Source of the DNA: Paenibacillus rhizosphaerae
Lineage (GTDB): Bacteria; Bacillota; Bacilli; Paenibacillales; Paenibacillaceae
Reading direction: 5' to 3'
Length of the DNA stretch: 64,000 nt
Assembly (NCBI RefSeq): GCF_014192015.1
Contig: NZ_JACHXJ010000001.1
Coordinates: 1,054,001 to 1,118,000 of the forward strand
Within the stretch, counting starts at the first letter, position 1, and each line of letters begins with the position of its first letter. Of this stretch, positions 1-8,691 are shown in pieces. The translations under genes were made by a program, and so were the position numbers. The notes under the pieces are model-generated. The model was not told the origin of the DNA. It searched no databases and was given only the letters and a program-made list of their open reading frames with translations.

Positions 1-2180
1 GCAAAGGGCCGGAGTGGACGGGATTTCAGGAATCCCGTCCCTACGGGCCGAAGTATGATCTCCGTACGGATTTCGTCATGGTCTACGGCATATCGGATGA
101 TTTGCCGGAGCGCATTCAGGGCTGGAAGCAGGCAGGATACACGATTCATCTGATGACCGGCGTATCTTGGGGGGAGTACCAGGATTATTTGTACGGCCGC
201 TTCGACGGACGCAATCACTGGGATGAAGCCCAGGTCAACCGGGCGGGCGATCAGGTAAGCCACGGCAAGGATGTCCCGTACATGGTGCCGACCGTCTCGT
301 TCGCCGAGTATTTGGCGACTCACATCAAGCGGGCAATCGACAGCGGCGTGGAGGCCATCCATATGGAGGAGCCGGAATTCTGGGCGGCTTCGGGTTACTC
401 CGAAGCCTTCAAGCGGGAGTGGCGAAACTATTACGGCGAGGATTGGATTCCTCCGCACTCGTCGCCCGATGCCCAATACCGCGCTTCCAAGCTGAAAGCG
501 TATGTGTACTACCGGACGCTGGATCGGATCTGCAGCCAGATGAAAGAGTATGCGCTTGTTCACTATGGACGCACGGTCCGCTTCTATGTCCCGACGCACA
601 GCCTGATCAACTATACGCAGTGGCGGATCATCAGCCCGGAAGCGCTGCTCGTGAACATGCCGGCCTGTGACGGCTTCATCGCCCAGATCTGGACGGGAAC
701 CGCCCGGACCGCAAACGTCTACAAGGGTGTCCGCAAGGAGCGCACCTTTGAAACGGCATTCCTAGAGTATGGCGTCATGCAGGAGCTGACCCGCGGCACG
801 GGCCGCGAAATGTGGTTCCTTCACGACCCGATCGAGGATAATCCGCGCTATACGTGGAAGGATTACGCGTACAATTACCGCTCGACGGTCGTGGCCTCGC
901 TGCTGCATCCGGGAGTTTCCCGATATGAGGTATGTCCTTGGCCTTGGCGGGTGTTCGAACTGGGGTATCCGAAAGAGGGCGGCAGCGGCAAGGAAGTCAT
1001 TCCGGCAGGCTATAAAACGTCCCTGCTCACCGTCATGAACGTGCTGCGGGACATCCACCGGTATGACGGGGATGTGCAGGAAGGCAAGGCGACGACCGGC
1101 ATCGGCGTTCTGCTGGCGAACTCCGCGATGTATCAGCGGGGGGACGTCGATCCGGATGAAGAAGGGGGCAAGCAGGAATTTAAGTACGACGGCACCTCCG
1201 GCACGGAAAAGCTGAGCGAAGCGCAGCAGGAGCTGCTGGACTGGTCGGCCTTTTACGGGATGGCGCTGCCCCTCGTCAAAGCCGGCATTCCGCTGCGGCC
1301 GGTCCAGCTGGACAATATCCTGACCTTTCCCGGATATTTGGCGGACTACCGCGTGCTGCTGCTGAGCTACGAGCTGATGAAGCCGGAGCATCCCGGCATT
1401 CATCAGGTTCTCGGGCAGTGGGTCCGCGAGGGCGGGGTATTGATCTATTACGGCGACGGGAGTGATCCATTCCACAACGTGCAGGAATGGTGGAACCGCG
1501 ACGCCGGCCGTGCCTATGACCGGCCGGAAGAGCATCTGTTCGAGTCGATGGGGCTCGGGCGTAATCCAGGCGAAGGAGAGCACCGGGTCGGCGAGGGGGC
1601 CGTGCTGTACTACCGGCAGCATCCCGCCGAATTGTCCCGCTCGGATGCAGGCGCCGAGCAGGTGCGGAGCAGCGTGCGTCAGGCGCTTCAGTTCCGCGGG
1701 GAGCAGGAAGCGTACCTTGAGAGCGGCCTGCTTCACATCCGGCGCGGTCCGTATGTGATTGCGCATGCGCTCGACGAGCGAGATGCTGCGGAGCCGGCGG
1801 CACAGCTCGAAGGGGCGTTCGTCGATCTCTTTGATCCGGAGCTGCCCGTGCTGGGCCGCGTCGAGCTTCAGCCCGGTGATGACCGCCTGCTGTATGATTT
1901 GGACCATCCGGCGGCAGAGGCGCAAGACCGGCCGGTCATTCTTGTCAGCGCATCCCGGATTCGCGAGGAGCAGTACATTGTAGGCAAGCTGACATTCGTC
2001 TCCGAGTCTCCTTCGGAAATGACGGTCAGCACGCGCCTTCGCGTTCCGGCTGAACCGTCGGCAGTGACGGCAGGCGGACAGCCGGCGGTTTATGCCTATG
2101 ATTCTGCTTCGGGCACGGTTCTGATCCAATATCCCGGCGTACCGGAAGGACTTGAGATCGCGGTGATTTGGGCGAAATAA
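1..2180 (+). CDS. Glycoside-hydrolase-like protein with GATase-like domain, 5' end outside window
   Basis: The frame is open to the left edge of the window, so the start lies upstream; the first in-window ATG at 78 is probably internal. About 725 residues are visible. The first ~330 look like a TIM-barrel carbohydrate-active domain, with acidic motifs such as AIHMEEPEFW and many aromatic residues. Residues ~400-470 (FPGYLADYRVLLLSYELMKP, then WVREGGVLIYYGDG) resemble the glutamine-amidotransferase-like trimerisation domain of GH42-type enzymes. The C-terminus is a beta-rich region. I do not recognise an exact family. The sugar-uptake genes further right fit a role in polysaccharide breakdown, but that is inference. 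Confidence 0.6.
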   Translation, partial: KGPEWTGFQESRPYGPKYDLRTDFVMVYGISDDLPERIQGWKQAGYTIHLMTGVSWGEYQDYLYGRFDGRNHWDEAQVNRAGDQVSHGKDVPYMVPTVSFAEYLATHIKRAIDSGVEAIHMEEPEFWAASGYSEAFKREWRNYYGEDWIPPHSSPDAQYRASKLKAYVYYRTLDRICSQMKEYALVHYGRTVRFYVPTHSLINYTQWRIISPEALLVNMPACDGFIAQIWTGTARTANVYKGVRKERTFETAFLEYGVMQELTRGTGREMWFLHDPIEDNPRYTWKDYAYNYRSTVVASLLHPGVSRYEVCPWPWRVFELGYPKEGGSGKEVIPAGYKTSLLTVMNVLRDIHRYDGDVQEGKATTGIGVLLANSAMYQRGDVDPDEEGGKQEFKYDGTSGTEKLSEAQQELLDWSAFYGMALPLVKAGIPLRPVQLDNILTFPGYLADYRVLLLSYELMKPEHPGIHQVLGQWVREGGVLIYYGDGSDPFHNVQEWWNRDAGRAYDRPEEHLFESMGLGRNPGEGEHRVGEGAVLYYRQHPAELSRSDAGAEQVRSSVRQALQFRGEQEAYLESGLLHIRRGPYVIAHALDERDAAEPAAQLEGAFVDLFDPELPVLGRVELQPGDDRLLYDLDHPAAEAQDRPVILVSASRIREEQYIVGKLTFVSESPSEMTVSTRLRVPAEPSAVTAGGQPAVYAYDSASGTVLIQYPGVPEGLEIAVIWAK

Positions 2181-2213
2181 ATATATGAAAGTTTTTTTGT
2201 TGAAATCTTGATG

Positions 2214-2248
2214 AAAACCGGCGGAACTCTTTGTTCCGCCGGTTTTTT
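2214..2248 (+). terminator. Rho-independent terminator
   Basis: Perfect 10-bp stem (2218-2227 with 2233-2242), 5-nt loop and a run of six T. It closes the glycoside-hydrolase-like gene. Confidence 0.9.
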
Positions 2249-2366
2249 GGTCCTATTGATGTCTTGCCCTTCACCATCGAAGTTCTGGTATCCCGCGGCT
2301 GCTTGCGACAGCCTTTCAAAATCGATTAAATTTTTTTATCGGGATGGTCTCAGCTTGTCCATCGGT

Positions 2367-2396
2367 TTGAAGACGTCCTCTTACCTGTGTTAGAAT
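2367..2396 (+). promoter_or_regulatory. Sigma-A-type promoter of the small membrane protein gene
   Basis: TTGAAG (-35, 2367-2372), an 18-bp spacer and TAGAAT (-10, 2391-2396), about 35 bases before the start codon at 2433. Confidence 0.55.
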
Positions 2397-2432
2397 AATC
2401 ATATATGAATTTTTCACAAGAGGGGGGATAGG

Positions 2433-2792
2433 ATGGCAGCATGGATGAATAGACTTCGAATGATGTTCATTGTCTTTCTGGGTGTCATTCAGATGGCAGC
2501 CTTTCCCGTTTCCCTGGAAGAAGAAGTGTTTACCTCCCCTGCTAGTTCGACGGAAACCGAGACGGTGTACAGCCGGATCGATCCTCCAAGCAAACCTCTG
2601 GTACGGAAAACGCCAACCCTCATGCAGAGACTGATCATGCTGGCGTCAGCCCTTCCGCTGTTTTTTGTGCTGCCGCTGCTGCTGGTGCTGCGTATTCCCA
2701 AACCGCGGCTGCCTTTTGTTCCGTGTATTTTTCTCCGTAAAAAGTATTTATTGCTGCTCCCGATTAAATTTACCTCGAGTTATGTGGCTTAA
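2433..2792 (+). CDS. Small membrane protein of unknown function
   Basis: 119 residues, not recognised. An N-terminal hydrophobic segment (residues ~9-25, FIVFLGVIQMAAFPV) is followed by a polar, Ser/Thr/Glu-rich stretch, then a second strongly hydrophobic segment (~67-87, LIMLASALPLFFVLPLLLVL) and a basic tail. The start is supported by a GAGGGGGGA ribosome binding site just upstream and by the promoter at 2367-2396. The gene stands alone between a terminator and a long non-coding gap. It could be a membrane-anchored signalling or stress protein; no function is claimed. Confidence 0.6.
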   Translation: MAAWMNRLRMMFIVFLGVIQMAAFPVSLEEEVFTSPASSTETETVYSRIDPPSKPLVRKTPTLMQRLIMLASALPLFFVLPLLLVLRIPKPRLPFVPCIFLRKKYLLLLPIKFTSSYVA

Positions 2793-3223
2793 TCTCCTTC
2801 CTGAATAGACGGTTCCTTATCGGCATGCGCCGGGGCATCCTCGCACCTGGTCTGCAAAAAAAGCCGATAGCGGGACGGTTCGTTTCGTGTACCCAAAATT
2901 GATGATTCACCGTAGGATTCTTGAGAGTTAACGAAGAACGTTGAGTTGCCATGCGGCTTCTTTTCAACTCGAGTGTCATGTGTGTTTTTCGTATGAGCAA
3001 GATGCTTTTTGAGCTTTGATGCGAAGTGGTGGACTTGTTGCGGATTAGAATGGCAATTGTGCTAATTCGTATACCTTTGTTACGGCGGTAATCGTGTGAG
3101 CGTTTTTGTTACGGATGCCTTGCGCTTTTTTTGAAAAAAGTTGCATTTCTGCCATTTGCATCAACCCAGCTATATGTGAAATGTTTCTCAAATATAAACA
3201 TGTAATTACAGGAGGCTATTCTC
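2793..3223 (+). other. 431-bp intergenic region upstream of khtT
   Basis: No convincing gene. There is a direct repeat TTTGTTACGG (near 3076 and 3105) and a CTTTTTTTGAAAAAAG palindrome near 3124-3139. I looked for a c-di-AMP (ydaO-type) riboswitch, because the downstream genes are a K+ antiporter, and did not find one. The ribosome binding site ACAGGAGGCT precedes the khtT ATG. Confidence 0.4.
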
Positions 3224-3718
3224 ATGGATATTCGTGAGTCTGTATTGCCCGGAATCGGGATGAAATATGTAATGGATACCGCCAGCGGCGACCGGATGGT
3301 CGTGGTCATTCACGATGACGGCCGGCGTGAGCTGTACCATTTTTCGTACGAGGATTTGGAGCAAAGCATCTCGATGGTGACCCTGGAAGATCCGGAGGCG
3401 CGGCAGCTGGCCGCTCTTGTCGGCGGGATGACGTACAAACCGAAGCAGCTCGAACGGGTGGAAATGGCGTTTGACGAGCTGACGATCGAATGGTACCGGA
3501 TCGAGCCTCATTATGGATGCGCGGGAAAAACGATCGGTGAACTGAACATCCGGCAAAATGCCGGAGTCTCAGTGATCGCTCTGCTGGATAAACGTAACGG
3601 CAAACAAGTGAATCCCGGACCGGAAGCCGTGCTGAATGCGGAGGCGACGGTCGTCGCCATTGGAGAACGGGAGCAGCAAAAGCGGTTCAAACAAATTCTT
3701 ATGAACGGAAGCGGGTGA
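3224..3718 (+). CDS. khtT: K+/H+ antiporter regulatory subunit KhtT (TrkA-C/RCK_C domain)
   Basis: 164 residues, the usual size of KhtT. The N-terminal half is a small domain specific to this subunit. The C-terminal half (~80-160, with HYGCAGKTIGELNIRQNAGV and VVAIGEREQQKRF) is an RCK_C/TrkA-C ligand-binding domain. In B. subtilis KhtT binds c-di-AMP and gates KhtU, lowering cytoplasmic K+ at alkaline pH (family knowledge). The stop lies only 4 bases before the khtU start, so the two are co-translated. The third B. subtilis gene, khtS, is not seen upstream. Confidence 0.85.
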   Translation: MDIRESVLPGIGMKYVMDTASGDRMVVVIHDDGRRELYHFSYEDLEQSISMVTLEDPEARQLAALVGGMTYKPKQLERVEMAFDELTIEWYRIEPHYGCAGKTIGELNIRQNAGVSVIALLDKRNGKQVNPGPEAVLNAEATVVAIGEREQQKRFKQILMNGSG

Positions 3719-3722
3719 AAGG

Positions 3723-4949
3723 ATGGAGCATTTGGTATTTGAAATTGGTTTAGCGTTAGTTCTCATTGCACTGGGTGGGCTGATCTCGGCAAAGCTGCGG
3801 TTTTCGGTGATCCCGTTCTACATCCTGATCGGCATGGCGGTAGGTCCGCATGCGATGGAGCTGTGGCATTTCGATTTCCGGTTTATCGACAGCGCGCCGT
3901 TTATCGATTTTATGGGACGGATCGGCGTTTTGTTCCTGCTGTTCTACCTCGGGCTCGAATTCTCCGTCGGCCGGCTGATCAAGTCGGGACGGTCGATCGC
4001 CGTAGGCGGGTCGATATATATCGGCATTAATTTTACGCTGGGGCTGATGCTCGGATTCTTCAGCGGGTTTCCGCTCGCCGAGACGCTGATCATCGCGGGA
4101 ATTACGACGATTTCGTCCAGCGCGATCGTAGCGAAGGTGCTGGTGGACCTGAAACGGACCGCCAATGCAGAAACCGAAATGATTCTCGGCATCATCATGT
4201 TCGAGGATGTCTTCCTTGCCGTGTATATCTCGATTCTGTCCGGGTTTGTGCTCAGCGACTCCAGCTCGATCGGCGGCGTGCTGCTGTCGGCACTCGTGTC
4301 GCTCGGGTTTATGCTCGCCGTCATCATTCTCGGGCGCAAAGCGGTACCTTATTTAAACAAATGGCTGCGGATCCGTTCCAACGAGCTGTTTGCCTTGGTC
4401 ATTTTCGGCGCGCTGTTTCTGGTCGCCGGCTTTTCCGAAACGATCCACGTGGCCGAAGCAATCGGCGCGCTGCTGGTCGGGCTGGTGCTGGCCGAAACGG
4501 AACACGCCAAACGGATCGAGCATTTGATTATGCCGTTCCGGGATTTTTTCGGGGCGATCTTTTTCTTCAGCTTCGGTCTGTCCATAGATCCGATGTCCCT
4601 GGGCGGAAATGCGATATGGCTTGCGCTGGCGGCGGTCATTGTGACGCTGATCGGCAACTTCAGTGCGGGCATGCTGGCCGGGCGGACGGCTTCGCTGTCT
4701 CCCAAAGCTTCCGCCAACATCGGGCTGACGATCGTATCACGCGGCGAATTTTCGATCATTATGGCGAATCTGGGCAAAGACGGCGGCCTGATGGAAATCC
4801 TTCAGCCGTTTTCGGCGATCTACGTGCTGATTCTGGCCATCCTGGGTCCGCTGCTGACCAAACAGTCGAAATCGATTTTTACCTTTTTGAACCGCTGGAT
4901 CAAATTTAAGGACCGAAAACCGGGGATTCAGAAGGAAGAGGCGCTGTAA
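3723..4949 (+). CDS. khtU: K+/H+ antiporter transmembrane subunit KhtU (CPA2 family)
   Basis: 408 residues with about 12-13 hydrophobic segments, of the CPA2 Na+/H+ exchanger fold (KefB/C-like). Family-typical stretches are FLLFYLGLEFSVGRL, ISSSAIVAKVL, IMFEDVFLAVY (the FEDV acidic pair in the ion pathway), FFSFGLSIDP and IVSRGEFSIIMANLG. Unlike KefB/C it has no fused C-terminal RCK domain; that function is supplied by KhtT just upstream. Expected role: electroneutral K+ efflux in exchange for H+ at the cytoplasmic membrane. Ribosome binding site GAAAGG before ATG 3723. Confidence 0.87.
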   Translation: MEHLVFEIGLALVLIALGGLISAKLRFSVIPFYILIGMAVGPHAMELWHFDFRFIDSAPFIDFMGRIGVLFLLFYLGLEFSVGRLIKSGRSIAVGGSIYIGINFTLGLMLGFFSGFPLAETLIIAGITTISSSAIVAKVLVDLKRTANAETEMILGIIMFEDVFLAVYISILSGFVLSDSSSIGGVLLSALVSLGFMLAVIILGRKAVPYLNKWLRIRSNELFALVIFGALFLVAGFSETIHVAEAIGALLVGLVLAETEHAKRIEHLIMPFRDFFGAIFFFSFGLSIDPMSLGGNAIWLALAAVIVTLIGNFSAGMLAGRTASLSPKASANIGLTIVSRGEFSIIMANLGKDGGLMEILQPFSAIYVLILAILGPLLTKQSKSIFTFLNRWIKFKDRKPGIQKEEAL

Positions 4950-5052
4950 ATACCCGGAAGATGCGTATGGCTGGTTCCCATGTTGAAGAGAATGTTTGGG
5001 TAAATGCGATCCCATCCAACGGACTTCCATATCAGTGTAGGGAGGGAAGGTA

Positions 5053-5088
5053 ATGCATGATCCGATCAAGCTGGCCGTACGGTCATGA
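5053..5088 (+). CDS. 11-codon leader ORF overlapping the yitT-like start
   Basis: ATG 5053 sits directly behind a strong ribosome binding site (GGAGGGAAGG, 5041-5050). It encodes M-H-D-P-I-K-L-A-V-R-S and stops at TGA 5086-5088, overlapping the ATG of the next gene as ATGA (5085-5088). The membrane protein gene has no good ribosome binding site of its own, so the leader probably delivers ribosomes to it by coupling. Confidence 0.45.
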   Translation: MHDPIKLAVRS

Positions 5089-6002
5089 GAAAAACATTTG
5101 GAGCTTCGGGCAGAAACGGCAAACATGCTAATGCTATCTTCAAATCGGTCATCGGTGGCATCGCCGCCTCGGTCGGCGTCGAGCTGTTTCTGCATCCGCA
5201 CGAGCTGATCGCCGGCGGTGTCACCGGCATTTCCGGCCTGGTGTCGTTTCACACCGATAACCATTTCGGGATGCTGCTGGTGCTGTTCAATTTGCCGCTG
5301 CTGTTCTTTTATTCTCTGCTGGGCCGGACAAAAATATGGCTTCAGGTGCTCCCCGGTCTGCTTGCATTTGCCGGGTCGGCGTTCCTGCTGGCGCCGCTGC
5401 CGGCCGTCAGCGGCGAGCCAGTCATTGCCGCGCTGGCAGGCGGCCTGTGCCTTGGTTTCGGCGGCGGGCTGGCCGTCAAATCAGGCGGCCTGCTGGACGC
5501 ACTCGGCCTTGAAAAAACCGACCGCATCCGGTCGGCCGGGATCCAGGCCGGCACCCGCCCGGCCATCTCCGTGGAGCGGCTGCTATTGCTCTGCCACGCC
5601 CTGGTGCTGGTCACCGCCGGCGCGGCTTTGGGGTGGGAGCGGACGCTGTACTCCGCGTTCGCCTGCCTGGCGGCTTATGAAACCGCAGGAGTCGTCATTT
5701 TCGGGATTCGCCGCCTTGCCGGTGTAACGACGGCGAATCCCCGGCAGGTGGAGGCCGAAATGAAAAGCCGGCTGCGGCTTGAGGGACTTGCGTGGAATGA
5801 GGTTGAAATTGGTCATGACCGTGGTCGAGAGGTTGAGAGTGACCGTGACGGCGACTGTAACTGTGGGCGGATTCCCGCTCAGACGCGATTGATGTACAGC
5901 GTGCATCTGCTGGATGTGCCGCGCTTCAAAGCGGTGCTTCGCAAAGCCGACCCGCAGGCACAGATCGTATGGGTGGAGCGGTCCGGAATAAAACATGAAT
6001 GA
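5085..6002 (+). CDS. YitT-family membrane protein with degenerate DUF2179 C-terminus
   Basis: 305 residues. The N-terminal ~210 carry five or so membrane segments and the family signatures FLHPHELIAGGVTGISGLV and FNLPLLFFYSLLG, followed by GGLCLGFGGGLAVKSGG. The C-terminal ~90 residues (TTANPRQVEAEMKSRLRLEG to the end) resemble DUF2179, but an Asp/Glu/Arg-rich insertion around residues 243-260, coded by near-repetitive GACCGT-type sequence, interrupts it. The function of the family is unknown. The start overlaps a short leader ORF (5053-5088) that carries the ribosome binding site. Confidence 0.75.
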   Translation: MRKTFGASGRNGKHANAIFKSVIGGIAASVGVELFLHPHELIAGGVTGISGLVSFHTDNHFGMLLVLFNLPLLFFYSLLGRTKIWLQVLPGLLAFAGSAFLLAPLPAVSGEPVIAALAGGLCLGFGGGLAVKSGGLLDALGLEKTDRIRSAGIQAGTRPAISVERLLLLCHALVLVTAGAALGWERTLYSAFACLAAYETAGVVIFGIRRLAGVTTANPRQVEAEMKSRLRLEGLAWNEVEIGHDRGREVESDRDGDCNCGRIPAQTRLMYSVHLLDVPRFKAVLRKADPQAQIVWVERSGIKHE

Positions 6003-6108
6003 GACAGGAACGGAGCAGGAATGAGACAGGTATAAAGGGCTTGGTGGTCTCGAAGTATCTGAAAAAACAAACTTATTTTGCAGGACTGGGCGTTAGAAGC
6101 AACATAAA

Positions 6109-6179
6109 TGCAAAAGTGCAGTTCATATCCGGTGAAACGGCCGCGAGCCCGATGATCGGAAAATAACTGCACTTTTGCA
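6109..6179. repeat. Intergenic inverted repeat, 15-bp perfect arms
   Basis: TGCAAAAGTGCAGTT (6109-6123) and its exact complement (6165-6179) flank a 41-nt centre that holds a smaller CCGATGATCGG dyad. It lies in the ~330-bp gene-free stretch 6003-6335, which otherwise shows nothing. The transcript would fold into a long hairpin followed by TTTT. It could end the yitT-like transcript or be one copy of a dispersed palindromic element. Confidence 0.6.
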
Positions 6180-6335
6180 ATTTTCGTATGGATGATTTGG
6201 TGTAAAGCGGCGCTCCCCAAATAGCCGATTCTTTCACAACTATACGGTGCTGAGCACGCCATGCATCCTTCGCTTATTTTTCCGCACTGTGCCGGCATTT
6301 TATGCCATCTGCAAAAAATATCCAAACAAAAAATA

Positions 6336-6397
6336 TTGAAAGCGCTATTGTCAAACGAAAAGCGATGTGTTATTTTATGTGTGTAACCGGTTCCACA
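6336..6397 (+). promoter_or_regulatory. Ribose operon promoter with cre box and RbsR operator
   Basis: TTGTCA (-35, 6348-6353), a 17-bp spacer and TATTTT (-10, 6371-6376). A cre-like CcpA site (6336-6351) matches 14 of 16 consensus positions and overlaps the -35. An 18-bp dyad, TGTGTAACCGGTTCCACA (6380-6397), with the AACCGGTT core of LacI-family operators, covers the likely start site. Expected logic: repression by RbsR without ribose and carbon catabolite repression by CcpA. Confidence 0.75.
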
Positions 6398-6417
6398 TTT
6401 CGAGGTGATCATAACAG

Positions 6418-7398
6418 ATGGTAACGATCAAAGATGTAGCACGCCATGCAGGGGTTTCGGTCGCGACCGTATCCCGGTGCATTAATGAAACAGGATACGT
6501 ACACGCCGATACCCGCAAGAAAGTGGAAGACGCGGTTCGAGCGTTGAATTATGCGCCAAACGAGGTTGCAAGATCATTATACAAACGCAAGTCGAGGCTG
6601 ATCGGACTTTTGCTGCCTGACATTACGAACCCTTACTTCCCGCAATTGGCGCGGGGCGTGGAGGACGGCATGCAGGCTAATGAATTCCGCATCATTTTCG
6701 GCAATAGTGACGAGAACGAGCAGAAGGAACAGGAGTACATCCAGACCTTCATTCAAAATAACGTGGTCGGCGTCATCTCTTCAACCAATCGTCCGGATTC
6801 GGATATTTACGCCAAGCTGAACATTCCGGTCGTGTTTCTGGACCGGACGTCCAGCGACAGCCCGTCGGTGTACTCGGACGGACGGAAGGGCGGACGGCTG
6901 GCCGCCCAGGAAATGATCGCCCGCGGCAGCAAGCGGATCACGGTCCTGCGCGGACCTGTACATATCCGTCCCGCCCAGGATCGGTTCCAAGGCGCCGTCG
7001 AGGTACTTGAGGAAGCGGGGATCGACTACCATATCATTCAGACTTCGTCTTTTTCCTTTGCGGAAGCGGAAAGCTGGGCCAAAGAGCTGTTCGCCAAGCA
7101 TCTCGACACCGACGGGGTCATCGCCAGCAACGATATCGTGGCGACCGCCGTTCTGCATGAGGCTCAGCGCCTCGGCAAGCGCGTGCCGGAGGATGTGCAG
7201 GTGATCGGTTTTGACGATATCCCGCTCAGCAGCCTGCTCTCTCCGTCGCTGTCAACGATCCGGCAGCCGGCTTACGACATGGGCAAGGAAGCGGCACTTC
7301 TGCTGATCCGCCTGATCGAGCAGGGAACAGTGGACAATCGAAATATACAAATGCCCGTTTCTTTTATAGAGCGGGATACGACCAGAAAGGTGGATTAA
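6418..7398 (+). CDS. rbsR: Ribose operon repressor, LacI family
   Basis: 326 residues. The LacI HTH fills residues 1-60 (VTIKDVARHAGVSVATVSRC, then the hinge helix LNYAPNEVARSL). A periplasmic-binding-protein-like ligand domain follows (IGLLLPDITNPYFPQLARG, GFDDIPLSSLLSPSLSTI). First gene of the six-gene ribose operon; a LacI-type operator lies 20 bp upstream, so it should repress its own operon and release it with ribose. Ribosome binding site GAGGTGAT before ATG 6418. The role is assigned mainly by gene context. Confidence 0.87.
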   Translation: MVTIKDVARHAGVSVATVSRCINETGYVHADTRKKVEDAVRALNYAPNEVARSLYKRKSRLIGLLLPDITNPYFPQLARGVEDGMQANEFRIIFGNSDENEQKEQEYIQTFIQNNVVGVISSTNRPDSDIYAKLNIPVVFLDRTSSDSPSVYSDGRKGGRLAAQEMIARGSKRITVLRGPVHIRPAQDRFQGAVEVLEEAGIDYHIIQTSSFSFAEAESWAKELFAKHLDTDGVIASNDIVATAVLHEAQRLGKRVPEDVQVIGFDDIPLSSLLSPSLSTIRQPAYDMGKEAALLLIRLIEQGTVDNRNIQMPVSFIERDTTRKVD

Positions 7399-7399
7399 G

Positions 7400-8278
7400 A
7401 TGGCTAACATTTGCGTAATCGGAAGCAGCTCGATGGACCTGGTAGTGACATCGTCCAAACGTCCGGGAGCGGGAGAGACCGTTCTCGGAGAGAGCTTTAA
7501 AACCGTGCCTGGCGGCAAAGGAGCCAACCAGGCGGTGGCAGCCGCAAGACTCGGGGCGAGTGTCAGCATGATTGGCCGAGTGGGAGATGACCACTTTGGC
7601 GAAGCTATTTTGAACAATTTTCGAGCTAATCAAGTTTCTGTAGACTATGTGGAACCGGTTACAGATATGGAAAGCGGAACGGCCCACATTGTGCTCGCCG
7701 AAGGGGACAATAGTATCGTTGTTGTCAAAGCAGCCAATGATGAGGTCACACCGGCCTATATCGACAAGGCTGTACAAGCGATCACCACCGCCGATATGGT
7801 GCTGATCCAGCAGGAAATTCCCGAAGAAACGGTGGAGCATGTAAGCCGGATCTGTGCTGAGCACAGCGTCCCGCTGCTGCTGAATCCGGCGCCGGCACGT
7901 CCAGTCAAGGACGAAGTGATCGAGAACGCGGCGTACATCACGCCGAATCAGCACGAGGCTGCAATCATGTTCGGAGCAGGCCGGGTATCCGAAGCGCTGC
8001 GCCGATATCCGAATAAGCTGTTCATTACCGAAGGCAGCAGCGGCGTGCGTTATTTTGACGGACAGGAAGAGGTTGTTATTCCTTCCTATAAAGTCGAAGC
8101 GGTTGACACGACCGGCGCCGGAGACACCTTTAATGCTGCCTTTGCCGTGGCGCTGGCCGAAGGCAAGCCGATCGCGGACAGCGTCCGGTTCGCCAACCGT
8201 GCCGCTTCGCTGTCGGTCATGAAGTTCGGCGCGCAGGGCGGCATGCCGACGCGTCAAGAAGTGGAGGAGAACCTGTAA
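7400..8278 (+). CDS. rbsK: Ribokinase
   Basis: 292 residues, PfkB carbohydrate kinase family; phosphorylates D-ribose to ribose 5-phosphate with ATP. The two PfkB signatures are present: [16 protein letters not shown] near residue 38 and [17 protein letters not shown] near 237, holding the catalytic Asp of the GAGD anion hole. Ribosome binding site AGAAAGGTGG ahead of ATG 7400, two bases after the rbsR stop. Its stop codon overlaps the rbsD start by one base, which implies coupled translation. Confidence 0.93.
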   Translation: MANICVIGSSSMDLVVTSSKRPGAGETVLGESFKTVPGGKGANQAVAAARLGASVSMIGRVGDDHFGEAILNNFRANQVSVDYVEPVTDMESGTAHIVLAEGDNSIVVVKAANDEVTPAYIDKAVQAITTADMVLIQQEIPEETVEHVSRICAEHSVPLLLNPAPARPVKDEVIENAAYITPNQHEAAIMFGAGRVSEALRRYPNKLFITEGSSGVRYFDGQEEVVIPSYKVEAVDTTGAGDTFNAAFAVALAEGKPIADSVRFANRAASLSVMKFGAQGGMPTRQEVEENL

Positions 8279-8676
8279 TGAAAAAACATGGGATGCTGAA
8301 CAGTCACATTGCCAAAGTCCTCGCCGACCTCGGCCATACCGACACGATCGTCGTGGCCGATGTGGGCCTTCCCATCCCCGAAGGGGTCACGAAAATCGAC
8401 CTCGCCCTGAAGCTTGGAAATCCGAGCTTTGAGGAGGTCGTGAGTTCCATCGCGGAAGACATGGAAATCGAAAAGGTCATCGTCGCCGCGGAAATGAAAA
8501 CGGATAACCCAGAGGCGCAAGCTTACATTGACCATACATTTGCGGACCGCCCGATTGAGGACGTGCCTCACGAACAGTTTAAAGCTTTGACCCGCACAGC
8601 CAAAGCAGTCATCCGGACCGGAGAAGCCAAGCCGTTCGCCAACTGCATTCTGCAATCCGGCGTCCATTTTGGATAA
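8278..8676 (+). CDS. rbsD: D-ribose pyranase
   Basis: 132 residues, the normal RbsD size. Catalyses interconversion of the pyranose and furanose forms of ribose, supplying the form used by the kinase. Seen: the conserved N-terminus [18 protein letters not shown] with the catalytic His, the DVGLPIP motif, and the C-terminal [15 protein letters not shown] that completes the active site of the next subunit. Overlaps the rbsK stop by one base (TAATG). Confidence 0.93.
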   Translation: MKKHGMLNSHIAKVLADLGHTDTIVVADVGLPIPEGVTKIDLALKLGNPSFEEVVSSIAEDMEIEKVIVAAEMKTDNPEAQAYIDHTFADRPIEDVPHEQFKALTRTAKAVIRTGEAKPFANCILQSGVHFG

Positions 8677-8691
8677 AGAGGAGGAACCCTT

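Noticed and set aside
762..2129. 455-codon open frame on the minus strand
   Set aside because: Antisense to the glycoside-hydrolase-like gene; no ribosome binding site, composition rich in Arg/His/Pro as expected of a shadow frame.
2793..3223. c-di-AMP riboswitch before khtTU
   Set aside because: None of the conserved ydaO-type sequence blocks is present.
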